Source of the DNA: Clostridium manihotivorum
Lineage (GTDB): Bacteria; Bacillota; Clostridia; Clostridiales; Clostridiaceae
DNA: 64,000 nt
Assembly: GCF_004015185.1 (NCBI RefSeq)
Contig: NZ_CP025746.1
Span: 5,163,776 to 5,227,775, forward strand
Reading direction: 5' to 3'
How positions within the stretch are numbered: position 1 is the stretch's first letter; every line of letters starts with the position of its first letter. A model generated the notes under the pieces. The model was not told the origin of the DNA. It made no database searches and worked only from the letters and a program-made list of their open reading frames with translations. The translations under genes and the position numbers were made by a program. Below are positions 44,670 to 52,478 of this stretch, piece by piece.

Positions 44670-45257
44670 TTGCAATTAAAATATACGTTATCCATATTAG
44701 ATAAGCTTAAGATAACAAATTTTCTATTAAAAAGGGATAGTAGCTTTAAAAAATCCTATGGCCTAAGCATCATAGTAAAACAAATATTGTTAATATATAT
44801 GATTCCCATACTTTACAAAACCTTTTTAATCGCGTTTGTAGGAGCTGAAAAAAATAGATCTTTAGAATATCACATTGTAGAATTTTTCAAAAATCTATTC
44901 GAGAGCTTTTTCGTTGATATATATTCATTAATATCTATAACAGTAATATACCTATTAGGATTTATTATATGGAGAATGCTATTAATATCATTCTCTCAAA
45001 GAACTGCTATTAACAATTATGTAAACACCTTATATATAGATGAAGCTGGCATAAAGTTACAAAATAATAACTTCACCAAATCAGTAAATATAACTTATAT
45101 TAAAGAGATACTGATAACAAATGGGTATTTATATATCTTTGGAGATAATAATTTACTATTTAGTGTTATACCCGTAAATAAAATTATAGCTTCAAAAAGT
45201 GAGCTCAATCAACTTTTACAAAAACACTATAAAAGCATAGTTAAAGAGGTGTATTAA
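44670..45257 (+). CDS. Membrane protein with C-terminal YcxB-like domain (first of pair)
   Basis: A 195-residue protein with two membrane segments, about 42-62 (IVKQILLIYMIPILYKTFLIA) and 88-112 (ISITVIYLLGFIIW). The C-terminal cytoplasmic half (LYIDEAGIKLQNNN, ITYIKEILITNGYLYIFGDNN, VIPVNKI) has the strand pattern of the YcxB/PH-like family. It resembles the protein encoded next. The start is TTG, with a perfect AAAGGAGGT 7 nt upstream. Its stop overlaps the next ATG (TAATG), so the pair is translationally coupled. Function is unknown. Confidence 0.68.
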   Translation: MQLKYTLSILDKLKITNFLLKRDSSFKKSYGLSIIVKQILLIYMIPILYKTFLIAFVGAEKNRSLEYHIVEFFKNLFESFFVDIYSLISITVIYLLGFIIWRMLLISFSQRTAINNYVNTLYIDEAGIKLQNNNFTKSVNITYIKEILITNGYLYIFGDNNLLFSVIPVNKIIASKSELNQLLQKHYKSIVKEVY

Positions 45258-45817
45258 TGAGTTATGAGTATTATGTAGATGAAAAAGTTATAACTGAGAA
45301 AGATAAGCAAGTAACTTCAGCTTTAAAAAGAAGGTTTATGCAAGTGCTCTTTCTTATCAATATTCCAATGCTATATATTCTTATTGTATTTATGCGTTCT
45401 TACTATACTGCTACAAAAAAAGTAATACCTAGTAGATTAAATATTTATATTTTAATAACTGCTGTATTTATAGCAATTGCCTTTATCAAGATATTAAAAA
45501 ATATCCTAAGGGATTCCAAGGTATTTTCTGAGAACACCTTAACTATACTTAAAAAGAATATAATGCCTGAACATGGTAAACGCAGTTTAAGCCTCCTAGA
45601 TAATGGATTGATGTTAAGAAAATGTTACGGAGAAGTTATTTATGATTGGAGCTTTATTTCGAATGTTTTAATAACCAATAAAGAAGTAAATATAATTGGG
45701 AAAGATGGCACTAGTATAACTAGAGTATATCAAGATTATATTTCATTTAATTTAGATGACTTTATTAAGGAATTATCTAAATATGTTCCAGCGAACCGTA
45801 TAACAAAAAAATATTAA
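45257..45817 (+). CDS. Membrane protein with YcxB-like domain (second of pair)
   Basis: A 186-residue protein with the same plan as the protein encoded just before: a soluble N-terminus (YEYYVDEKVITEKD), two membrane helices near 30-48 and 65-82, and a cytoplasmic C-terminal domain (LLDNGLMLRKCYGEVIYDWSFISNVLITNKEVNIIGKDG). The shared layout suggests that the two genes arose by duplication and that the products act as a heteromeric complex. The YcxB-like assignment is from the sequence pattern and needs a profile search. A bidirectional terminator follows at 45832. Confidence 0.68.
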   Translation: MSYEYYVDEKVITEKDKQVTSALKRRFMQVLFLINIPMLYILIVFMRSYYTATKKVIPSRLNIYILITAVFIAIAFIKILKNILRDSKVFSENTLTILKKNIMPEHGKRSLSLLDNGLMLRKCYGEVIYDWSFISNVLITNKEVNIIGKDGTSITRVYQDYISFNLDDFIKELSKYVPANRITKKY

Positions 45818-45831
45818 TCAATTAATAGTAT

Positions 45832-45881
45832 AAAAAAATCATGCAAGTTAGGAGCCTAGTCCTTGTCTATGCATGATTTTT
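45832..45881. terminator. Bidirectional terminator between the membrane pair and clpP
   Basis: AAAAATCATGCA pairs with TGCATGATTTTT around a 24-base loop, with A/T runs on both sides, between convergent genes. Confidence 0.8.
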
Positions 45882-45927
45882 GTCTTTGTATAAATTTAGA
45901 TCTACCTTTATGAGATTTTTAGAAATT

Positions 45928-46515
45928 TTATTTTCTCTCTACTATATCATCTATAAGCCCATAAGCCTTAGCCTCTTCAGCACTCATAAAATTATCTCTT
46001 TCCATATCTGCAAGAAGCTTTTCTACTGGTTGTCCTGTGTTCTCGCTATATATTTCAGTAAGCCTCTTCTTTGTTCTCAAAATATTGTCTGCATATATCT
46101 TCAAATCAGTTGCTTGACCTCTTAAGCCTCCTGATATAGATGGCTGATGAATCATTATCTCACTATTTGGAAGTGCAAATCTCTTTCCCTTTGTTCCTCC
46201 TGCAAGTAAGAAGGATCCCATACTTGCTGCCATACCAATACATATGGTAGATACATCACATTTGATATACTTCATAGTATCATAAATAGCCATTCCTGCT
46301 GTAATAACTCCACCTGGACTGTTTATATAGAAGGTAATATCCTTATCTGGATCTTCTGCTTCTAAAAATAACATCTGAGCTACAATTAGACTAGCAGTAG
46401 TATCGTTAACCTGATCACTTAAAACAATTATTCTGTCTTTTAATAGTCTGGAGTAAATATCATAAGATCTTTCTCCTCTGCTTGTTTGTTCTACAACCAT
46501 TGGTACATAACTCAT
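45928..46515 (-). CDS. clpP: ATP-dependent Clp protease proteolytic subunit
   Basis: A 195-residue serine protease subunit that forms the tetradecameric ClpP chamber. The catalytic serine lies in GMAASMGSFLL, the histidine in EIMIHQPS and the aspartate in MERDNFMSAEEA; GGVITAGMAIYDTM and QVNDTTASLIVAQ are also typical. AAGGAGAG precedes the ATG. Unlike the usual clostridial tig-clpP-clpX cluster, no clpX or trigger factor gene is adjacent, so this may be a second clpP. Two family B hairpins lie immediately upstream, in its promoter or leader region. Confidence 0.92.
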   Translation of the reverse strand: MSYVPMVVEQTSRGERSYDIYSRLLKDRIIVLSDQVNDTTASLIVAQMLFLEAEDPDKDITFYINSPGGVITAGMAIYDTMKYIKCDVSTICIGMAASMGSFLLAGGTKGKRFALPNSEIMIHQPSISGGLRGQATDLKIYADNILRTKKRLTEIYSENTGQPVEKLLADMERDNFMSAEEAKAYGLIDDIVERK

Positions 46516-46548
46516 ATCTTTCTCTCCTTTTCAATAAGTTTGTGTTTA

Positions 46549-46652
46549 TATAGGGAACCTTTACGAAAACTTAATTTATACTTGTTATAACATCCTGGCT
46601 TCTGGGGATTTTGTGGCATGTATAAATTAATAGTTGAAGTTGGTTCCCTATA
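46549..46652. repeat. Repeat family B, 104-bp hairpin upstream of clpP
   Basis: The same length and nearly the same sequence as 32906-33009, with TATAGGGAACC / GGTTCCCTATA arms and the CTGGCTTCTGGGG core. It starts 34 bases upstream of the clpP start codon. Confidence 0.8.
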
Positions 46653-46654
46653 CA

Positions 46655-46750
46655 GAATTCCTATATCGAAACTTAAGTTATACTTGTTTGATAATCGCGT
46701 TTCCTTGGGATTGTAGGGCACGTATAACTTAATAGTTGAGTTAGGAATTC
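46655..46750. repeat. Repeat family B, diverged copy with compensatory arm changes
   Basis: Arms GAATTCCTA / TAGGAATTC replace GGGAACC / GGTTCCC, and AACTTAAGTTATAC / GTATAACTTAATAGTT replace the inner arms; both changed halves still pair. It lies 3 bases after the copy at 46549-46652. Confidence 0.75.
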
Positions 46751-46841
46751 TATAACCTTCAACTTAGATACTTTAATTAATAGCTTAATTTACTAAGCTA
46801 TACAATAAACACTTACTACCTTAAAAACTTTTCTAATTCAT

Positions 46842-46863
46842 AAAAAGTCGCTGAAGCGACCTT
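46842..46863 (-). terminator. Terminator of the AraC-type gene
   Basis: GTCGC, a four-base loop, GCGAC and then TTTTT on the minus strand. It lies 29 bases past the stop codon. Confidence 0.75.
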
Positions 46864-46891
46864 CCTTGGTAAATAATAGTCTATACTTAGA

Positions 46892-47302
46892 CTACGCAGC
46901 CTTGCAGGTTATATTTACTATAGATGCTGGAGTCTTTACAACCTCTGCTACTTCTAGTTTCTTGTACATCAATATTCTCTGCTTATTTTTTCTAAGTTCG
47001 CTAGGAGAAATATTAAACATCTTCTTAAAAGCTCTAGAAAAAGCTTCTTGCGAACTAAATTGATACTTTAAAGCTATATATACTATCTTTTCTTTCCCTT
47101 GTAGTAGCTCTTTAGCCGCTTCAGTAAGTCTTCTCTTTCTTACATACTCCATAACCGGCTCCCCTGCTATGTTATGAAATACTCTATGATAATAGTACTT
47201 AGAAAGGAATGCAGCTTTTGCAATATCCTCTAACTGAAGCTTCTCACTAAGATTATTTTCAATATATTCAATTGACTGTTGAATCTTATCAATATAATCC
47301 AT
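46892..47302 (-). CDS. AraC-family HTH protein, DNA-binding domain only
   Basis: A 136-residue protein made up almost wholly of the AraC double helix-turn-helix (LSEKLQLEDIAKAAFLSKYYYHRVFHNIAG, then IALKYQFSSQEAFSRAFKKMFNISPSELRK). Close relatives continue with a GyrI-like effector domain to about 290 residues; this one ends after LMYKKLEVAEVVKTPASIVNITCKAA. The first strand of such a domain may remain (VEVVKTPASIV-like), so it looks truncated, yet it has a terminator. It may act without a ligand or be a remnant. It is leftward and alone. Confidence 0.75.
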   Translation of the reverse strand: MDYIDKIQQSIEYIENNLSEKLQLEDIAKAAFLSKYYYHRVFHNIAGEPVMEYVRKRRLTEAAKELLQGKEKIVYIALKYQFSSQEAFSRAFKKMFNISPSELRKNKQRILMYKKLEVAEVVKTPASIVNITCKAA

Positions 47303-47877
47303 ACCTACCCTCCTATTATCAGTAAAGGCACCAAATCAATATGTTTCTGAATCCTCTTCTAAGGAATCAAGCTATCTCTTTTATAACTATTATACTAACT
47401 CGGCACACTCACTAAAGATGCAAGCTCTTATAAAAATTAGAGAAAGTTTTATCTTTACTCTAATTATAAAAACTAAATACTAAAAAATCCTGACATTTAT
47501 TGCTCAATTTATTACTTAATTATAATTTACCATATATTCACTAAACTTCAATCCCCTTAGCACTTGAAAATAATTTTCAATATTTACATTGAATTAAACT
47601 GCTTAATCCATTAGTATACTATTATATAAGAAAAGTAAATTCATAAGATTTAATGAGCAATCTATTTTACTGTCTGAGAATCTATAATTATTACTAACTA
47701 AACCTATAAGTATCAAGGTTCTAGAATGGATAACTAGGCAAACATAAAAAAAGAAATCTCATTCTCCTGCCTTTTCTATTATCCATTGGAAGAGGTAGCT
47801 ATGAAAGAACTAATTGAAGAAGGTTGCTTAACGACTTTTTTATAAACTTGAACCAAAGGAAAGGATGATTTAATACA
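47303..47877. other. Long gap with no recognised gene
   Basis: A divergent promoter region between the AraC-type gene and the MORN gene. The only ribosome-binding-site-linked frame is a 14-codon one at 47801-47845 (MKELIEEGCLTTFL) after GAGGTAGCT, which could be a leader peptide or remnant. No riboswitch was recognised. Confidence 0.35.
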
Positions 47878-48363
47878 ATGAGTAATTTTGATTTTAAGAA
47901 TTTAAAGGGAGCTAATCTAAAGATCACAAAATCTGAGCAAACAGAAGAGCAACATACTCACGGCGGAAGCTACGATGGAGATCTAAAGGATGGTAAAAAG
48001 AATGGCTTCGGTATTTTTACATACAGTAATGGTACAAGATACATAGGATATTGGAAGGATAACAAGTTCCATGGAGAAGGTACTCTAGCTTACACCAATG
48101 GAGAATTATATCAAGGCAGCTGGGTAGAGGATGAAATGAATGGCTACGGCATATACAGCTGGCCAGATGGCGAAAGATATGTTGGCGAGTGGAAAGATGG
48201 GTCAAAAACTGGTAACGGTATATATATTTGGGACAATGGCGATCAATTCATGGGCTTTTGGAAGGAAGACAACCGTGAAGGCGATGGAATAATGATCTAT
48301 TCCGATGGAGAAAAAATTATTGGAACTTGGGAAAATGATGAGTTTGTGAAGAAACTATTCTAA
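47878..48363 (+). CDS. MORN-repeat protein
   Basis: A 161-residue soluble protein with about five MORN repeats from residue 30 to the end (YDGDLKDGKKNGFG, YIGYWKDNKFHGEG, YQGSWVEDEMNGYG, YVGEWKDGSKTGNG, FMGFWKEDNREGDG, IIGTWENDEF). MORN repeats form a curved beta-sheet used for protein or lipid binding. No catalytic domain or export signal is attached. AAAGGATGAT lies upstream of the ATG. In bacteria the role of such stand-alone proteins is poorly defined. A long terminator follows at 48467. Confidence 0.88.
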   Translation: MSNFDFKNLKGANLKITKSEQTEEQHTHGGSYDGDLKDGKKNGFGIFTYSNGTRYIGYWKDNKFHGEGTLAYTNGELYQGSWVEDEMNGYGIYSWPDGERYVGEWKDGSKTGNGIYIWDNGDQFMGFWKEDNREGDGIMIYSDGEKIIGTWENDEFVKKLF

Positions 48364-48466
48364 CCTTATTATTCTCAAGAATGCATAACAACTTAAATCC
48401 TATAATGAACAACAATAATAATATTTTTTATATTTTTTGCTTAATAATATATAAATCAACATACGT

Positions 48467-48549
48467 GCACTGCTTTCTATAAGAGCTTTGAGCTTCAAAT
48501 TTTATCGGATGAAATTTGAGTCTGCTAGCTTATAAAAGCAGTGCTTTTT
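48467..48549 (+). terminator. Long hairpin terminator after the MORN gene
   Basis: GCACTGCTTT with AAAGCAGTGC and an inner TCAAATTT with AAATTTGA form a stacked stem of about 80 bases, ending in TTTTT. Confidence 0.7.
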
Positions 48550-48697
48550 GCTGTAAGCCTTGATTTTCCTATAAATTCTTAAGAAGTTTAAAATTTAAGT
48601 TGTTAAGAATTTACCTTTATTTCTTTTTTACTTCTTGAAAGAATGCACCTAATAAACTCTACAAATGTAATAAATATTATTATTTTACATATATTTC

Positions 48698-48726
48698 TTG
48701 ACATTTTGCATACCTAGAATTACTAT
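48698..48726 (+). promoter_or_regulatory. Promoter of the padR-ftsW-like operon
   Basis: TTGACA, 17 bases, TACTAT. Transcription would start near 48733, about 40 bases before the padR ATG. The first operator dyad covers its -10 box. Confidence 0.8.
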
Positions 48727-48756
48727 GTATATATACCACACCTAGATTTACTAGGT
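48710..48756 (+). promoter_or_regulatory. Two tandem operator-like dyads, probable PadR sites
   Basis: ATACCTAG-5-CTATGTAT (48710-48730) and ACCTAG-5-CTAGGT (48740-48756) share the half-site ACCTAG, with centres about 28 bases apart. They cover the -10 box and the transcription start of the padR promoter, as expected for autorepression. Confidence 0.65.
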
Positions 48757-48773
48757 ATGCATAGGAGGCAATG

Positions 48774-49115
48774 ATGAAAGTAAGTAAAGAGCTTTTAAAA
48801 GGAAGCACCACAATAATCATTTTAAGTTTACTTAAAGATAAATCCATGTACGGTTACGAAATGATCAAGGAAATCGAAAAGAAATCAAATGGAATCTTTG
48901 CTTTTAAGGAAGGGACCCTCTACCCCATCCTTCATTCTCTTCAAAGCGATAACTATGTAGAGTCTTACTGGCAAGAAAGTTCCGAAGGAAGAAAAAGAAA
49001 ATATTACAAGATAACAAAAGATGGCTTAAATCATCTGAAGAACAGAAAAGAAGAATGGGAAACTTACAAAAATGCTGTTGATAGCTGCTTATGGGAGGGA
49101 ATAACATGGGCTTAG
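48774..49115 (+). CDS. PadR-family transcriptional regulator
   Basis: A 113-residue winged-helix regulator: LLKGSTTIIILSLLKDKSMYGYEMIKEI, then FKEGTLYPILHSLQSDNYVESYWQ, GRKRKYYKITKDGLNHL and a short C-terminal dimerisation helix. This is the small PadR-s2 type. AGGAGG lies 5 nt before ATG 48774; an ATG one codon earlier is too close. Its 3' end overlaps the next gene by 10 bases, so the two are coupled. Two dyads in its promoter suggest that it represses itself and the membrane protein gene downstream until an unknown signal, often a drug or cell-wall stress, releases it. Confidence 0.93.
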   Translation: MKVSKELLKGSTTIIILSLLKDKSMYGYEMIKEIEKKSNGIFAFKEGTLYPILHSLQSDNYVESYWQESSEGRKRKYYKITKDGLNHLKNRKEEWETYKNAVDSCLWEGITWA

Positions 49116-50434
49116 AAAATAAATCATTTAGAAAGTTTACTGATGAAGTTTGCTCTCAAGTTAAATGTGCAGAGATGCACGAAGATATAAAGGAAGAGCT
49201 AAACTGCCACTTACAAGAGCTTGAGGAGGAATATATAGCTCAAGGCTCAACCTGCGAAGAAGCCTCTAAGCTTGCAGTAGCCCATATGGGTGATAGCGAA
49301 AAGATTGGCTTTGATCTGAATAAAATATATCAAAGGCGACCTGACTATAAGACCTTATTTATTTGTTCTATCTTCATAGCTATAGGGCTATTAGTTCAAT
49401 TCTCAATATATAAAAATGCACCTAAGATTATATCCTATAATGATTATATGAAGATGATTATATTAACAATATTAGGTGGAATACTGGGAGTAGTAGTTTA
49501 TTTTTTAGATTATAGAAAGCTTGAGAAATATTCCTGGCAACTATTTATAGCTGCAACTATACTTATTGGGCTTATCATATTCTTTGGAAAGTATGTCAAT
49601 GGTAATCGAAATATTATTTTTCTTGGTACAGCTTTTGATTTAAGTACAATAGCTTCTGTATTATATATAATCTCGCTATGCGGATTAATCACAAAGGTAT
49701 ACCACTCAAAATATGGAATACTGAAGCTACTCTTAATGATATGTTTTTCAGGCTACTCCATTTTATTAACAAACCAAGAAGTTTCATTTGTCATCTATTG
49801 TGTCCTTATTGTAGGTTTATTGATGTATTCTGGCATCCCTAAAAAACTGATTCTTCTTATGCTTGCCCTAGGAACTTTTTCTATATGTACTTTTATATTT
49901 AGTGCAACTTATAGATTTCATAGATTTATATCCATATTTATATTTGCTCGAAAAGGAGATATGAATATGGACTATGTAGTTGGAAAAATTCAATTATTAC
50001 TATCAAATTCAAAATTTATCGGTAACGGTATATCCAAAGAAGTTATATCTACTACTCCATTAATAAATGTCAATTTCATATTTACCTATATAATCTATAG
50101 CTTTGGTTGGATAGTTGGAATAACCATACTTATCATGATTACCCTACTACTATTTAACTTATTTAAGACCTCTAAAAATATAAAAAACAGCTACGGGAAG
50201 CTTTTGTTTAAATCCATAACCTTAGCATTAACAATTCAGTTCTTACTACCTATAATGTCAAATTTAAATTTAATATCAAGTCTATATATATCCATGCCCT
50301 TCATCGGTTACAATGGTAGCTCCGTGATCATGAACATGGTACTAATTGGGCTTATATGCGGTATATATGGTAGGAAGAATTTAAGTAAATCTTTAGCATC
50401 TTCTTCATCAAGTATTGTTACTCAACCTGAATAA
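49106..50434 (+). CDS. FtsW/RodA/SpoVE-like membrane protein with N-terminal permease-prefix domain
   Basis: A 442-residue protein. Residues 1-75 are a soluble helical prefix (FTDEVCSQVKCAEMHEDIKEEL, then EEASKLAVAHMGDSEKIG) of the kind found in PadR-controlled membrane proteins. From about 85 come ten membrane helices with weak similarity to the SEDS glycosyltransferases (FIGNGISKE, then FIFTYIIYSFGWIVG and the final PFIGYNGSSVIMNMVLIGLICGI). The key aspartate region of SEDS proteins is not clear, so activity is uncertain. GGGAGGG lies 6 nt before ATG 49106, inside the end of padR. It may serve a stress-induced envelope function. Confidence 0.75.
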   Translation: MGLENKSFRKFTDEVCSQVKCAEMHEDIKEELNCHLQELEEEYIAQGSTCEEASKLAVAHMGDSEKIGFDLNKIYQRRPDYKTLFICSIFIAIGLLVQFSIYKNAPKIISYNDYMKMIILTILGGILGVVVYFLDYRKLEKYSWQLFIAATILIGLIIFFGKYVNGNRNIIFLGTAFDLSTIASVLYIISLCGLITKVYHSKYGILKLLLMICFSGYSILLTNQEVSFVIYCVLIVGLLMYSGIPKKLILLMLALGTFSICTFIFSATYRFHRFISIFIFARKGDMNMDYVVGKIQLLLSNSKFIGNGISKEVISTTPLINVNFIFTYIIYSFGWIVGITILIMITLLLFNLFKTSKNIKNSYGKLLFKSITLALTIQFLLPIMSNLNLISSLYISMPFIGYNGSSVIMNMVLIGLICGIYGRKNLSKSLASSSSSIVTQPE

Positions 50435-50437
50435 CCT

Positions 50438-50484
50438 AAAGGTACTAAGCAGTTAGATTAACAATCTATTGCTTAGTGCCTTTT
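50438..50484 (+). terminator. Terminator of the padR operon
   Basis: AAAGG.ACTAAGCA pairs with TGCTTAGT.CCTTTT around an 18-base loop, 3 bases past the stop codon. Confidence 0.85.
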
Positions 50485-50775
50485 ACCTTTGTTTTAACTG
50501 GAAGTTTTTATATTTGTAATAAAGCTCATCTATGATACTTCATATTAAAATTCCTATTTTTCTGCTTCTGTTCTGTGAGTGAATGTTAACTTTGAAAATA
50601 TATTTACGATTAAAGTATTACAGCTTAATTATCATCTGTCTTAAACTCCTATTACATAGTTTTTATCATATAAAGATGTAATATTTAGATGAACCTCAAC
50701 CCATTTTATTGTATAATAGGAGTAGTTTACTATAAAATTTCTAATGTGTAATATATATTACTTGGGGGCGATAGC
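50485..50775. other. Gap before the M50-like gene
   Basis: AT-rich and without a credible frame. A TATAAT-like word at about 50713 could be the -10 box for the next gene, but no matching -35 box was found. Confidence 0.3.
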
Positions 50776-51228
50776 ATGAATTGGTTTATGATTTTACTAC
50801 TAGGAATTTTTATTTTTATGCCTATAATTACTCTAATCCACGAATGTGGCCATTTATTCTTCCTTAAGCTATTCAATGATATCACTGATTACAGAATTAC
50901 CTTAGGCTCTGGCAAAAGTATTCTAACCTTAGGAAATATAGAGATTTGCCCTTTGTACTTTTTTTATGGACGTATAACACCTGACGATATTTCTGATAGC
51001 AGTAAGCTACATAATATTCTATTCCAGTTTGGAGGAATTCTCTTTAGTTTAATTAGCATTATCCTATTATTTATATTAAATAAATTACATCTCATAAGCG
51101 ATTACGTATATACTCCTTTTTTCGATTTTTCGGTATGGTGCACATTTACTGCAATAATACCTATAAAATATCCTGATGGAAGCATAAGCGATGGCTTAAG
51201 GATACTTAGAACCATTAAAGATAATTAA
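50776..51228 (+). CDS. M50-like (site-2 protease type) membrane metalloprotease homologue
   Basis: A 150-residue membrane protein with three or four hydrophobic segments. The first helix carries a HExxH zinc motif, HECGH at residues 22-26, and a later segment has YPDGSISDG in place of the NPDG motif of site-2 proteases. It is far shorter than RseP or SpoIVFB (about 290 or more), so it is a minimal core or a non-proteolytic relative. GGGGGCGAT precedes the ATG. It begins a rightward series with a Nudix hydrolase and a second HExxH protein, which may be one transcript. Confidence 0.65.
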   Translation: MNWFMILLLGIFIFMPIITLIHECGHLFFLKLFNDITDYRITLGSGKSILTLGNIEICPLYFFYGRITPDDISDSSKLHNILFQFGGILFSLISIILLFILNKLHLISDYVYTPFFDFSVWCTFTAIIPIKYPDGSISDGLRILRTIKDN

Positions 51229-51256
51229 TTTTAAAAACATACTTGGAGGACAAAAT

Positions 51257-51637
51257 ATGATTTCACAAGCATTAATAATCGATAATAATAAAGTTCTTAT
51301 GGTAAAGCAATATGTTAAAAGAGGTGATATAGTATGGAACTTCCCCGGAGGAGGCATAGAGAAAAATGAAACTCCAGAAGAAGCCTGTGTAAGAGAGGTA
51401 AAAGAAGAAACTGGGTTTGATGTAGAGATATCATCATTATTATATGAGGATGGTTATAAATATACTTACTTAGCTAAAATAATTGGTGGCGAACTAACTT
51501 TGGACAAGTCAAATCCTGATAATGAAGATTTAATTGATAACGGCTGGTTTTCCATAGAAGCTGATATATTGGACAGCTATACTAAGCCCATATTGGACAT
51601 GTATATGGAAAGATCAAATCTAAGGAGACATAAATGA
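51257..51637 (+). CDS. Nudix hydrolase
   Basis: A 126-residue single-domain Nudix enzyme. The Nudix box is complete: GGGIEKNETPEEAC, then VREVKEETGFD, matching GX5EX7REUXEEXGU, so the Mg2+-binding glutamates are present. Such enzymes cleave nucleoside diphosphates linked to another group; the substrate cannot be read from sequence. TGGAGG precedes the ATG. Its stop overlaps the next start by 4 bases (ATGA), so it is coupled to the HExxH protein. Confidence 0.92.
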   Translation: MISQALIIDNNKVLMVKQYVKRGDIVWNFPGGGIEKNETPEEACVREVKEETGFDVEISSLLYEDGYKYTYLAKIIGGELTLDKSNPDNEDLIDNGWFSIEADILDSYTKPILDMYMERSNLRRHK

Positions 51638-52287
51638 AAGATATATTAATTTGTAACAGAAAAATCTATACCGGCTTATGGTCTTTATCTTCTGAAGAAC
51701 TAAAAACACCTTTCATCCAACTATTTTCTGGAGATACGGTTTCTGCAGAAGAATTCCACAAACTATACTTTCAATGGTACAACCTAATCCATGAATTTAC
51801 TCATATTTTAAGAGACCATTATAAAATAAGCTTTGATTGGGCTACTAAAGGAGCCAGCGAAGAACAGTCAGCAAATGATTTTGCAATATCTTACTGGAAG
51901 CACTTAGGTGCTAATAAAAATCTAGAAATACTAATTTCTAACATTGAACGTATATTAGATAATATCCCCTCCCCTGTTCCTAACGGAATAGACTTTCTAG
52001 ATTATTGTAATAAGCATTTTTCTGAACTTCAAACTGTTGAAGCTTATACTTTCCTTCAATTTACCTCTGTGAAAAATTCCTTTTACTCAACTAAAAGCTT
52101 TGAAGAAGTTCTTAAGGATTTTGGTTTTAAGAACTTACCTAAATTAGAAGCATTGAACCTTAAGCCTCAATATGATCCTCAATCTATTATAGATAACTGC
52201 AGATATTTACTTGGTAAACTAAATATTGAAACACCAAAAGTTGAAGTAATCATATGTGATAACTTGTTTATTCAAAGAGCCGAATAA
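51634..52287 (+). CDS. Hypothetical protein with HExxH zincin-like motif
   Basis: A 217-residue soluble protein. HEFTH at residues 53-57 (WYNLIHEFTHILRDHY) is a HExxH zinc motif; about 20 residues later SEEQSANDFAISYW supplies an acidic candidate third ligand, as in gluzincin-like peptidases. The rest is helical and the C-terminus beta-rich (KVEVIICDNLFIQ). No export signal is present, so it would act in the cytoplasm. It overlaps the Nudix gene by 4 bases, which suggests a joint role. The peptidase activity is an inference from the motif. Confidence 0.6.
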   Translation: MKDILICNRKIYTGLWSLSSEELKTPFIQLFSGDTVSAEEFHKLYFQWYNLIHEFTHILRDHYKISFDWATKGASEEQSANDFAISYWKHLGANKNLEILISNIERILDNIPSPVPNGIDFLDYCNKHFSELQTVEAYTFLQFTSVKNSFYSTKSFEEVLKDFGFKNLPKLEALNLKPQYDPQSIIDNCRYLLGKLNIETPKVEVIICDNLFIQRAE

Positions 52288-52478
52288 TTTACAAATTCTA
52301 CTTATAAAAAGCAGAAGATATTTCAAAATATCTTTCTGATGAAATTATTATTTTTTTCACCTCAGAAAGCAAATTCTTAAAATAATAGTTAAATTACACC
52401 CATATTAATAAAATTATGGAATATAATTCATTAAAATGTTATAATAGGTAATTATATCGATTTGGGGTGAGCATAATT

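Noticed and set aside
46512..46721. Open frame of 69 codons with repeated NPKETRLSNKYNLSF-like segments
   Set aside because: It lies wholly within the two tandem family B hairpins, so the apparent peptide repeat is just the palindromic DNA. There is no ribosome-binding site.
47801..47845. 14-codon frame MKELIEEGCLTTFL after GAGGTAGCT
   Set aside because: Short, with no terminator or antiterminator pair beside it and no amino-acid bias like an attenuator leader. It is kept only as a remark in the gap entry.
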